Source: Site-B1 sp963827785 (lineage in GTDB: Bacteria > Bacteroidota > Bacteroidia > Flavobacteriales > Flavobacteriaceae). Taken from it: a stretch of 64,000 nt of DNA. The position numbers and the translations under genes were made by a program. The notes under the pieces are model-generated. The model was not told the origin of the DNA, did no database searches, and was given only the letters and a program-made list of their open reading frames with translations. Location of the stretch: contig CAWHCT010000041.1 in the NCBI GenBank assembly GCA_963827785.1, positions 33,238 to 97,237 of the forward strand, given 5' to 3'. Shown piece after piece: positions 28,978 through 38,415 of this stretch. Within the stretch, counting starts at the first letter, position 1. Each line of letters opens with the position of its first letter.

Positions 28978-31384
28978 TTATTCACCTATAATATGTAGAG
29001 TGCTAAAATCTTTATTGATCTTCATGGAGTTGTTACCATTCATATTGATGTCACCTAAGGAAATTTTCTCGTTATCTAGTTCAACCTCTTTAATTTTAAA
29101 AGGCAATCCATGAAATTTCAACTCAAAAATATCATAGTTAGAAGTGAATTTACCCTCTTTATGTTGTTGAATGATCAACTGATTTGGTTTTCCGGTTAAC
29201 TTAAATGTTCTAAGGCTATACCTTCCTTTTGTATAGTCATAACCATCGTGAGCGTCATCAAATAATTTAGAAACTTCTTTTCCATCTTTGTAATATATAT
29301 CTAATACCACTTCATCAATTTCCTTTTCATCAACATATTGTTGAATAGGATATTTTGGAATGATAGCGCCTTCTTTAATAAATATAGGCATACTATCTAA
29401 ATCGGCGTCAACCCATACTTCTTTTCCGCCTTTTACTACTTTATTGTTCCAAAAATTATACCATCTTCCTTTAGGAAAATACATTCGTCCTTCCCTTTGA
29501 GTTAGCCTCATTTACAGGGCAAACCAATATTTTATCACCATAAATGAATTCATCTGTTCTATAATGTGTATGAACATCATCCTGATCATAAAGGACCAAT
29601 GATTTTATTAAAGGTGTACCATCCTGAATATATTGCCAGAAAGCAGTATATAAATAGGGTAATAACTGGTATCGTATTTCAACAAACTTTCTAACAATAT
29701 TTGTGACCTCATCATCAAAGGACCAAGGCTCCTGATCTCCATGATCACCCGATGAATGCACTCTGCAAAACGGATGAAAAACACCCAGCTGTATCCATCG
29801 TGCAAATAATTCGCCTTGTGGCTGCTCAGCAAACCCACCAATATCGCTGCCTACAAAAGAATAACCAGACATTGCTAAACTCTGCGCTTGAATATTTGCA
29901 ATAGTCAAATGCTCCCAAGTTGCAACATTGTCACCTGTCCAGGTTGATGTGTAACGTTGTGTTCCTGAATAAGCAGCTCTGGTAATAACAAAAGGTCTTT
30001 TTGGATAGGAGAATTTCTTTAAACCATGGTATGTAGCCCTTGCCATTTGCATACCATATACATTATGTGCTTTTCTATGGCTGCAAGGATTTCCGTCATA
30101 ATCATGCCTAACATCGTCCGGAAATGTTTTATTAGGAACCTCCATTACTGCAGGTTCATTCATGTCATTCCAAACACCTTTAATGCCAATATCTTCAATA
30201 AGTTCTTTAAACAATCCCGACCACCATTCTCTAACTTCTGGTTTTGTGTAATCGGGGAAATAACATTCACCAGGCCAAACTTTTCCTTTCATATAAGGAC
30301 CATCAGCACGTTTACAAAAATAATCCTTTTCCAGGCCTTCTTTAAATATGCTGTATTCATCATCGACTTTAATTCCCGGATCAATAATGGCTACTGTTTT
30401 AAAACCGTCATCAGCCAATTCTTTTACCATTCTTTTAGGGTCAGGGAAGTATTCTTTATTCCAGGTAAAACATCGAAAACCATCCATATAATCAATGTCT
30501 AAATAAATAGCATCACATGGTATTTTTAGTTCACGAAATTTGGCAGTAATTTCTTTTACTTTGCTTTCAGGGTAATAGCTCCATTTACATTGATGGAAAC
30601 CTAATGTCCATAATGGAGGCAGTTGATGAGGTTTTCCGGTTAGGTCTGTATAATTACAAACCACGTCTTCCATTTTTGGTCCGTAGATAAAATAATAATT
30701 CATTTCACCGCCTTGAGCCCAAAAACTGGTTACATTCCTGCGTTCATGAGCAAAGTCGAAAAACGAACGAAATGAGTTATCAAAGAAAACACCATAGGCT
30801 TTTTTATGATGTAAACCCGTGTAAAATGGAATTGCTTTGTATAAAGGGTCTTGGTCTTTGGTATAAGCATAAGAATCAGTTACCCAGTTTTCATATCGCT
30901 TCCCTTTTAAATTTAAATTTTGTGGTTTGTCTCCAAGGCCATAAAAACTTTCACCATCATGGGAGATCTTACTCATTTTTACAATATTACCTCCAAATTC
31001 ATAGTTTTCTTCCCAATGGAAACCTGCCTCATCCTGACTTAGAAGTGTGTTATCCTGGGCATCATAAATTGCAACACCTAAATCCTGCTTGTGAACATGA
31101 CATATTAATTTGGAAGTTGTAATGATATATTTATCCTGGTCTTCAGTAATTTCAAGATGATTGTACCCTGTTCTTGCATATTTAGTAATGGCATAAGAAA
31201 AATCCTTTTCAAAAAGTCCTGTAGTCGTATATCTAAATCTTAAAACACTTTCTCTAACAATCGTTAGTTCCAATATTACATTATTGTTTGTAGTGAAATA
31301 CAACCTGTCAACATCCTTTTTAAATTGGATTATTTTTGAAGGAAATAAATTCCCTTTATATTCTAATTCGGTATTTATAATCAT
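28978..31384 (-). pseudogene. GH31 alpha-glucosidase, frameshifted near the C-terminus
   Basis: Glycoside hydrolase family 31 enzyme releasing glucose from alpha-glucans or maltose; about 801 residues when repaired. The start ATG 31384 (MIINTELEYKGN) is preferred to the outer one at 31408. Seen: the N-terminal beta domain, then WTLGFHQCKWSYY, the nucleophile in GVWNDMNEPAV, the acid/base in TSTWTGDNVATWEH and PFCRVHSSGDHGDQEPW. The frame is lost after CPVNEANSKGR; skipping one base at about 29488 gives NSKGRRMYFPKGRWYNFW, the usual GH31 sequence, and runs to a stop at 28978. No signal peptide was seen, so it acts in the cytoplasm. It is the last gene of the glycogen operon, 145 bases after glgB. 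Confidence 0.85.
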
Positions 31385-31529
31385 ACACTCTTCATTTTTC
31401 GAAAGCAAAAAAAGGAATAACTTTAGACATATAAAACATTAGCACAAAAGATTTTACATGTTTTGTCAACTATATCGTTTTCGAGTAGTTATTTTATGAA
31501 AAAATAAAAAAACAGGACTAAAAATAAAC

Positions 31530-33449
31530 TTATTTTGATGTTTTCTGATACTTGAAAACTACCATTCCCAAAGGCGGAATTGATATTTCCACAGAATTAT
31601 CCCTGTAATGACAATTTATTTTATCAGAATCTAAGACTTTATTCTTAAATTTTCCTGAGCCCGCGTATTTTTTAAGGTCACTATTGAACACCTCTTTTAA
31701 TTTACCGGCTTTAGGTAAACCAATTCTGTATTTTTCTCTTGGAACAGGTGTCATATTGCAGGCAATTATCAAGTTGTCATCAACATTATCTCCTTTCCTG
31801 ATGAATATCAAAGTTGAATTTAGATAATCATTGTATTCAATCCATTCAAACCCTTCCGCGCTAAACTGTTTTTCATGTAAAGCGGGCTCTTTGCGATATA
31901 ATGTATTGAGGTCTTTTATAGTTTCCTGGATGCCTTTATGAAAATCATATTGCAGCAAATGCCAATCTAAACTTTGTTGGAAATTCCATTCAGAGCTTTG
32001 GGCAAATTCTGCACCCTGAAATAATAATTTGGTTCCAGGGTGCGTGAACATGTAACTATATAATAATCTTAAGTTGGCAAATCTTTGCCATTCATCACCA
32101 GGCATTCTCCCTAATATTGATTGTTTGCCATGAACAACTTCATCATGAGACAAAGGCAACATAAAGTTTTCTGTAAATGCATACGCCATACTAAACGTAA
32201 TATCGTTTTGATGGTGCTGCCTGTATATTGGTTCCTTTGCAAAATATTGAAGCGTATCGTGCATCCAACCCATCATCCACTTCATACCAAAGCCCAATCC
32301 ACCTAAGAAAGTAGGCTTTGAAACCATTGGAAACGCTGTAGATTCCTCAGCAATTGTTTGAATATCCGGGAAACTTCCATAAACTGCTTCATTCATTTCT
32401 TTTAAGAAAGCAACTGCTTCCAGATTTTCTCTTCCGCCATAGATATTTGGCTCCCATTCACCATCTTCTCTGGAATAATCTAAAAACAACATTGACGCTA
32501 CAGCATCAACTCTTAATCCATCTGCATGGTATTGGTCCATCCAAAAAATGGCATTACTGATCAAAAACGATTTTACTTCATTACGGCCGTAATTGAAAAT
32601 TAAGCTTTTCCAGTCCTGGTGATATCCTTTTCGTTTATCAGGATGTTCATATAAATGAGATCCATCAAAAAAGCCAAGTCCGTGGGCATCTTCAGGGAAA
32701 TGAGAAGGGACCCAATCCAGAATGATCCCAATATCATTTTGGTGTAATTTGTCCACCAATAGTTTGAACTCTTCAGGATAACCAAAACGAGAGGTAGGAG
32801 CGAAATAACCGGTTAACTGATATCCCCAGGAAGGATCATAAGGATATTCCATAATTGGCATTAGCTCAACATGAGTAAAATTCATTTCTTTTACATATGA
32901 AACCAACTCATCGGCCAATTCAACATAAGACAGAAATCTGCCTTCTTCAACATGTTTTTTCCAGGATCCTAAATGAACTTCATATACTGAAAAAGGTGCG
33001 TTGATAGCATTATTATTTTTTCTCTTTTTAAGCCAGTTTTTATCCTGCCATTTATAATCATCTTCCCAAACTATGGATGCTGTATTAGGCGGATGCTCAC
33101 ATCTTCTGGCATAAGGGTCTGACTTTTCTGTTTTTATATCGTTGTTATGACTTTGAATTTTATATTTATAAGTACTTCCCTGGCCAACTCCCGGAATAAA
33201 GCCTTCCCATATTCCACTTGCATCCCAACGCACAGAAAGCTGATGCTCTCCTTCAATCCAATAGTTGAAATCACCAATTACAGATACGTGTTTTGCACTG
33301 GGAGCCCATACTGAGAAATAGGTTCCTTTTACGCCATCTACGGTTACAATATGAGAACCAAATTTTTCATATAGTCTATAATGTTTTCCCGCCTTAAAAA
33401 GATTGATATCAAAGTCTGTAAACAAACTAAAATGTTTTACTTCTGCCAT
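31530..33449 (-). CDS. glgB: 1,4-alpha-glucan branching enzyme
   Basis: Introduces alpha-1,6 branches into glycogen. 639 residues, with an N-terminal CBM48 (about 40-130, GTYFSVWAPSAKHVSVIGDF) and a GH13 catalytic barrel. The barrel shows LMPIMEYPYDPSWGYQ, the nucleophile in GLRVDAVASMLFLDY, the acid/base in IQTIAEESTAFP and the transition-state Asp in LPLSHDEVVHGK. A C-terminal all-beta domain closes it. It starts 3 bases after the maltokinase-like gene. Complete, with all catalytic residues. Confidence 0.95.
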   Translation of the reverse strand: MAEVKHFSLFTDFDINLFKAGKHYRLYEKFGSHIVTVDGVKGTYFSVWAPSAKHVSVIGDFNYWIEGEHQLSVRWDASGIWEGFIPGVGQGSTYKYKIQSHNNDIKTEKSDPYARRCEHPPNTASIVWEDDYKWQDKNWLKKRKNNNAINAPFSVYEVHLGSWKKHVEEGRFLSYVELADELVSYVKEMNFTHVELMPIMEYPYDPSWGYQLTGYFAPTSRFGYPEEFKLLVDKLHQNDIGIILDWVPSHFPEDAHGLGFFDGSHLYEHPDKRKGYHQDWKSLIFNYGRNEVKSFLISNAIFWMDQYHADGLRVDAVASMLFLDYSREDGEWEPNIYGGRENLEAVAFLKEMNEAVYGSFPDIQTIAEESTAFPMVSKPTFLGGLGFGMKWMMGWMHDTLQYFAKEPIYRQHHQNDITFSMAYAFTENFMLPLSHDEVVHGKQSILGRMPGDEWQRFANLRLLYSYMFTHPGTKLLFQGAEFAQSSEWNFQQSLDWHLLQYDFHKGIQETIKDLNTLYRKEPALHEKQFSAEGFEWIEYNDYLNSTLIFIRKGDNVDDNLIIACNMTPVPREKYRIGLPKAGKLKEVFNSDLKKYAGSGKFKNKVLDSDKINCHYRDNSVEISIPPLGMVVFKYQKTSK

Positions 33450-33452
33450 AAT

Positions 33453-35084
33453 TTAATTATTAATAATATTAGAGATTCCTTTTAAAGGAATCACTGCCCA
33501 ACGAGGGCGAGAATTAAGCTCATAGCCCAATTCGTAAACTGCTTTCTCCAAGAGAGAGTATTCTAAAAGAAATATTCGTTCCTGGTGATAACCTATGTTT
33601 ATATTGGCCTCCTGTATTAGGTTTATGTAGGTTCCTAAAAAGACCCCAATAAAATATTGATAAAGAATTTCACTGGCTTCAAATAACTGCTCTTGTGAAT
33701 GCTTATATGTTTTTATGTTGTTGAAAACCGTTGCATAAATTGCATAATGGAAAGACCTGAACAATCCCGCAACATCCTTTAATGGCGGTTGCTTAACTTT
33801 CCTGTCTCGAATTGTGCTTTCAGGTTCTCCTTCAAAGTCAAGTATATAAAAGTCATCATCTTTTACCAAAACCTGACCCAGATGATAATCACCATGAACA
33901 CGGAGACGCTCACCTTTTAATTTTGTCCAGTCAAAGTTTACAAACCGCTTTCTTATTAAATTTTTTTTCTCCAGAAATTCATTGGCTAACTCTAACGCCA
34001 GACCATCTAATTTATGCAAATTGTTTTCAACCGCATTCAATCTGTTTTGGAACTGGTAAAGCAACCTGTTTTTTAACCAAACGGTGTAATCGCCGTTAAA
34101 GCGTTCCGGTGTAAATGCGGTGTCTTCAAACTCAGATCCCAGAGCAATATGCATTTCCGCAGTACGCTTTGCAAGCGTTTGAATTTTAGTAAAAATATTC
34201 AGTCCTACCCAATCAATGATTTGAGGAGGCACATCAGTTATATTTAAACGCTGGAATTCCTCCGTTTTAGGAAGCGTACTAACGTTGATATTTTTTTGTT
34301 CCAGGTTTAAAAACACCTTATGCAATTCCTTAAGCATATATTCCCAGGCATCCCCTTCATTTGGTACCATTTCCTGCATAAGAGCAATTGTAATATTTGT
34401 GTTTTCCTGATCTTTTATCTGAATGCTTCCTAGATAGGCAGGAGTGTTTTTAAAGTCTTTTTTTTCCGATAAGAAACGACTCATTTCATAATCGGGATTT
34501 CTATCGGCATAGATACGTCTAAAAAACTTAAGCACATACTTTTCGTTATAAACAATAGATGTATTGCTTTGTTCTAAACCCATGAATCTGGAGGATTCAT
34601 ATTGGCAATTATCAAACAAATCGCTTTTATGATACTGTACTCTGGTTCTGTCATTAGGAAGAGCTGTAAGAATACGGTCAAACACTACTTTTCTGAAAGA
34701 TTCAAGATTAATAGCATCAATAATAAACCCTTCCTGCCCTCTTATACTTATTGGTAAAATACGGTCATCTTTAGCAAAACTTTCATCAGAAACAAAAGCA
34801 ATTGGAAGAAAATAATGCTGGTAGAAAGCTTCAGTAAAATCCACTTCCAGAATCAATCCATAATACACTTCTTCGTGCTGTTGGATTCTAAAATATTCGG
34901 CTAGCTCAATATATTTTAGTTTACTAGCTTTGCCTCCGTACCACCTTTGTTTTATTATATATTCCTCTAAGACTTCCGATAAAAAAGTTTTGACAAACTC
35001 TTTATTTTCCATGAGATCTTCCCAACTAGAATCAAAATCATACGGAGGCTGTAAAGTGGTTGAAGACGTACTCAATTTTACCAT
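33453..35084 (-). CDS. mak: Maltokinase-like protein (Mak/Pep2 family)
   Basis: 543-residue protein of the aminoglycoside-phosphotransferase-like fold. It is expected to phosphorylate maltose to maltose 1-phosphate, the GlgE substrate. Family marks are EYIIKQRWYGGKASKLK near the N-terminus (about 41-57), the catalytic loop RVHGDYHLGQVLVKDDDFYI and LDFEGEP with the metal Asp. The protein is stand-alone rather than fused to trehalose synthase (TreS), and no treS gene lies in this window. It sits 1 base after glgE and 3 bases before glgB. The assignment rests on these motifs and the glgE context. Confidence 0.88.
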   Translation of the reverse strand: MVKLSTSSTTLQPPYDFDSSWEDLMENKEFVKTFLSEVLEEYIIKQRWYGGKASKLKYIELAEYFRIQQHEEVYYGLILEVDFTEAFYQHYFLPIAFVSDESFAKDDRILPISIRGQEGFIIDAINLESFRKVVFDRILTALPNDRTRVQYHKSDLFDNCQYESSRFMGLEQSNTSIVYNEKYVLKFFRRIYADRNPDYEMSRFLSEKKDFKNTPAYLGSIQIKDQENTNITIALMQEMVPNEGDAWEYMLKELHKVFLNLEQKNINVSTLPKTEEFQRLNITDVPPQIIDWVGLNIFTKIQTLAKRTAEMHIALGSEFEDTAFTPERFNGDYTVWLKNRLLYQFQNRLNAVENNLHKLDGLALELANEFLEKKNLIRKRFVNFDWTKLKGERLRVHGDYHLGQVLVKDDDFYILDFEGEPESTIRDRKVKQPPLKDVAGLFRSFHYAIYATVFNNIKTYKHSQEQLFEASEILYQYFIGVFLGTYINLIQEANINIGYHQERIFLLEYSLLEKAVYELGYELNSRPRWAVIPLKGISNIINN

Positions 35085-35085
35085 C

Positions 35086-37023
35086 TTATTTGTTTATCTT
35101 AAAGATATGAAATGGTAAAGTTGGATGCAACTCGATAAAATTCCATTCATTAAACCAGTTATAGCTACTTCCTGTTACCAGATCATAAACCTGTATTTGA
35201 TGGCCTTGATGAATTCCCAGATCGTGCAATGGCAGCTGAACAGACCCTTGCTGAGCATAATACGGATCAAGATTTATAATTATCAATAGCTCATTTGTTT
35301 TATCTTGATTCCATTTATAAAAAGCTATTAAATTATTGTTCTCGATAGGACAGAACTTTATATTGTTGGTTTGTTGTAGTGCTTGGTTTTGATGTCGTAT
35401 CTGATTTATTTTAGAAATAATTAAAGTGAGTTTGTTTTCTTTAAACCAATCATAATGACAAATCTGGAACTTTTCTGAATTCAAATATTCTTCTCTTCCA
35501 GGTAAAGCATCACTTATCATTTGCTCAAATACAGGGCCATAAATGCCAATACTGGAACTTAAAGTTGCTGCCAGAACATATCGCTGAATGAATTTTGAAT
35601 CATTTGCTCCTTGCAAATGATAGGGATTGATATCTGGTGTATTTGGCCAAAAATTAGGTTGCATGTATTCTTTAAGCTCACTCTGGGTTAGTTCATTCAT
35701 GTATTCTATAAATTCATGTTTTGAGTTTCTCCATGTAAAGTAAGTATATGACTGAGTATACCCCTCTTTAGCTAATCGAGCCATTATTTTCGGCGCTGTA
35801 AAGGCTTCGGCTAAAAAGATAACGTCAGGGTGCTTTTGTTTTACTTCAGAAATTATCCAATTCCAGAAATAGAAGGGTTTGGTATGTGGATTATCGACTC
35901 TAAAAACATTTATTCCACAATCGATCCAGTACAAAAGAGTGTCTAAACATTCCTTCCATAAGTTTTTATAGTCTTTACTTTCCCAGTAAATTGGAAGGAT
36001 ATCCTGATATTTCTTTGGTGGATTTTCAGCATATTGAACGGTTCCGTCAGGTCGCCATTTAAACCAGTCCGGATGTTCTTTTACCCAAGGATGGTCTGGT
36101 GCTGCCTGTAATGCATAGTCCATTGCAATTTCGAGTCCCTGATCTTTGGCTTTTTTAATAAGAGCCTTAAAGTCTTTTAAACTTCCTAGTTGCGGATGAA
36201 TATCTTTATGACCACCATACTTTGAACCAATTCCCCATGTAGAACCTACATCACCTTCTTGAGCTTTTGTCGTATTGTTCTTACCTTTTCTATTGACTTC
36301 ACCAATTGGATGTATAGGAGGGAGATAAACTATATCAAAACCCATATTTGCAATTCTGGGCAATAACCTTTCACAATCTTTAAAAGTACCATGATGACCT
36401 TCAGTTTCTGAAGCCGATCTGGGAAAAAATTCATACCAGGTGCTAAATCTGGCCTTTAATCTATCTACATAAACCCTGTAATCTTTTGATGTATTTGCTA
36501 GTGTTTTGGCTGGATATTTAATAAAGATTTCATGAAGCTTTTCACTAACAGCTTCCTTTATGGCTTCATCATATTTTTTAGTATCCGCAAATATCTCAAC
36601 CAGATGATCTAAATATTCTTTTTCCGATTTTGCAGCTTTTTTAGCGATCTCTTTCAGAAATGCTACACCTTCCAACAATTCTGAATTTACATGTTGGTGA
36701 TCATCTATTTTTCTTTCAATTCCATGCTGCCATGTTAATGCATAATCAACCCAGCCTTCAACTTTATAGGTATAAAACCCTTGCTTTTCAACAACAAAGG
36801 AGGCTTTCCACTCATCATTAAAGGTTGGTTGCATCCTAACCTCTTGCCATTTGCCGGCTCCTTCGTGTTTATATAAAATTGATGCAGCAATGACATCGTG
36901 GCCATCAGCCAGTACATGAGCATCAACATTTACAACTTCGTTAACAACACGTTTAATAAAAAATTCACCATTATTTATTTGTGGTGAAACAAAATCTATG
37001 ACAACTCTTTTCTGATTAAGCAT
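35086..37023 (-). CDS. glgE: Alpha-1,4-glucan:maltose-1-phosphate maltosyltransferase
   Basis: Extends linear alpha-1,4-glucans by two glucose units using maltose 1-phosphate. 645 residues: an N-terminal beta domain (about 1-120), a helical insert (about 110-190), then a GH13_3 barrel. GlgE signatures are visible: YEFFPRSASETEGHHGTF, DIVYLPPIHPIGEVNRKGKN, the nucleophile in NVFRVDNPHTKPFYFW and the acid in FLAEAFTAPKIM. It is separated from glgC by 123 bases, which hold a possible promoter and a hairpin, but abuts mak. The assignment is firm. Confidence 0.95.
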   Translation of the reverse strand: MLNQKRVVIDFVSPQINNGEFFIKRVVNEVVNVDAHVLADGHDVIAASILYKHEGAGKWQEVRMQPTFNDEWKASFVVEKQGFYTYKVEGWVDYALTWQHGIERKIDDHQHVNSELLEGVAFLKEIAKKAAKSEKEYLDHLVEIFADTKKYDEAIKEAVSEKLHEIFIKYPAKTLANTSKDYRVYVDRLKARFSTWYEFFPRSASETEGHHGTFKDCERLLPRIANMGFDIVYLPPIHPIGEVNRKGKNNTTKAQEGDVGSTWGIGSKYGGHKDIHPQLGSLKDFKALIKKAKDQGLEIAMDYALQAAPDHPWVKEHPDWFKWRPDGTVQYAENPPKKYQDILPIYWESKDYKNLWKECLDTLLYWIDCGINVFRVDNPHTKPFYFWNWIISEVKQKHPDVIFLAEAFTAPKIMARLAKEGYTQSYTYFTWRNSKHEFIEYMNELTQSELKEYMQPNFWPNTPDINPYHLQGANDSKFIQRYVLAATLSSSIGIYGPVFEQMISDALPGREEYLNSEKFQICHYDWFKENKLTLIISKINQIRHQNQALQQTNNIKFCPIENNNLIAFYKWNQDKTNELLIIINLDPYYAQQGSVQLPLHDLGIHQGHQIQVYDLVTGSSYNWFNEWNFIELHPTLPFHIFKINK

Positions 37024-37065
37024 TATAAATAGTTAGTTTAGAAGACAGCAAATGTAATAAATAAG

Positions 37066-37090
37066 AGCTATAAATCCTTAATTTATAGCT
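37066..37090 (-). promoter_or_regulatory. Hairpin in the glgC-glgE gap
   Basis: Perfect 10-bp inverted repeat (AGCTATAAAT, 5-base loop, ATTTATAGCT). It lacks a downstream T run on the minus strand, so it is a weak terminator candidate. It would sit at the very 5' end of a transcript started from the element at 37106-37113, as an RNA-stabilising or attenuating hairpin. Confidence 0.4.
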
Positions 37091-37105
37091 ATAAAGGCTA
37101 CTTCA

Positions 37106-37113
37106 CAAATTTA
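37106..37113 (-). promoter_or_regulatory. Candidate internal -7 element before glgE
   Basis: TAAATTTG on the minus strand, exact TAnnTTTG, 83 bases before the glgE ATG. It would let glgE-mak-glgB be expressed independently of glgM-glgC. No clear -33 TTG. Confidence 0.35.
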
Positions 37114-37146
37114 AATCATGAACAGTTAATGTAAACACTCATTAAT

Positions 37147-38412
37147 CTATATTACATATCCTTTAGGAATGATTGCTCCTTTTTTAACAACCACAATTCC
37201 ATCTTTAATAAAATACATATCGGTTTCTTTGTCTTCCAGATGAGGACCTCCATTAATTCTTACATCATCGCCAATACGACAGTTTTTATCAATGATTGCA
37301 TTTTTAATAAAACAACGTTCTCCAATACCCATTAAGACTTCAATTCTTTTCTCTTCCATTTCTTTAAGTGTTTCATAATAATCATCACCCATCATATAGG
37401 TGTTAATTACAGTAGAGTCCATTCCTATTCTTGATCGAATACCAATCACAGACCGCTCTATTTTTGCGGCATGAATAATACAACCTTCTGCAATTACAGC
37501 TTTTTCCAGCGTTGTTCCCGAAACTTTTGATGTAGGCAACATTCTTGCTCTGGTATATATTCTTTTATTTTTGTCATATAGGTTAAACTTAGGAATATCA
37601 TCTGTTAAACCTAGATTTGCTTCAAAAAAGGAATCTATATTTCCAATATCTGTCCAATAGCCTTCAAATTGATAACTGATGGTTTTATGTTTGTCAATGG
37701 ATTGAGGTATAATTTCTTTACCAAAATCCATTGTATCTGGGTTATTCATTAACTCAATTAAAAGATCCTTGTTAAAAATATAAATACCCATAGAAGCCAG
37801 ATACTTACGGCCTTTATTTTTCATATCATCACTTACTTCGGATTTCCAATCAGGTAATAAATCTGAAGCTGGTTTTTCAATAAAAGAAGTAATTACATTT
37901 TTGTCATTTGTTTAAGAATTCCAAATGAAGTTGCATCTTTGGCAGTTAACGGGAATAGTTGCTATAGATATTTTTGCATTACTTTCTATATGTTCTTTAA
38001 GCATTACATTAAAATCCATTTGATACAACTGATCACCGGATAGGATTAAAGCATATTCAAATTCATTAGATAAAAAATGGTGCATGCTTTGTCTTACCGC
38101 ATCAGCTGTTCCCTGAAACCATTCACCACTGCTTATGGTTTGTTCTGCCGCTAAAACATCAACAAAAGCCGAGCTAAAAAAGCTAAAATGATAGGTGTTT
38201 TTAATATGTCTGTTTAAGGATGCAGAATTAAACTGTGTTAAAACATACATTCTTTTGATGTCTGAATTAATACAATTGGAAATGGGAATATCTACCAATC
38301 TATATTTACCGGCAATTGGAACTGCTGGTTTTGATCTTTTTTCTGTTAATGGATACAATCTGGAACCTTGTCCTCCTCCTAAAATAATTCCTAAAACACT
38401 ATCATTTACCAT
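37147..38412 (-). pseudogene. glgC: Glucose-1-phosphate adenylyltransferase, two close frameshifts
   Basis: Makes ADP-glucose, the donor for glycogen and maltose-1-phosphate synthesis. N-terminal half: GIILGGGQGSRLYPLTEKRSKPAVPIAG-type nucleotide loop (residues 8-35), WFQGTADAVRQ and SGDQLYQMD. C-terminal half: SMGIYIFNKDLL, YWTDIGNIDSF and a left-handed beta-helix. In between, about 12 residues are read out of frame and end in TAA at 37912. Removing one base at 37946-37947 gives PVTAKDATSFGILK, and adding one base in the T run at 37911-37913 gives TNDKNVITSFIEKP, exactly the expected family sequence. The two halves are already in the same frame, so the lesion is a compensating pair with a stop between. 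Almost certainly intact in the organism (about 422 residues). 3 bases after glgM. Confidence 0.88.
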
Positions 38413-38415
38413 AAC

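Noticed and set aside
30026..30502. 158-residue open frame antisense to the GH31 gene
   Set aside because: Cys/Phe/Ile-rich, no family pattern, and opposite to a gene with clear catalytic motifs; a shadow frame.
37147..37824. Split glgC as two independent genes
   Set aside because: Both halves share one frame, and the 12 garbled residues between them restore family sequence with one deletion and one addition.
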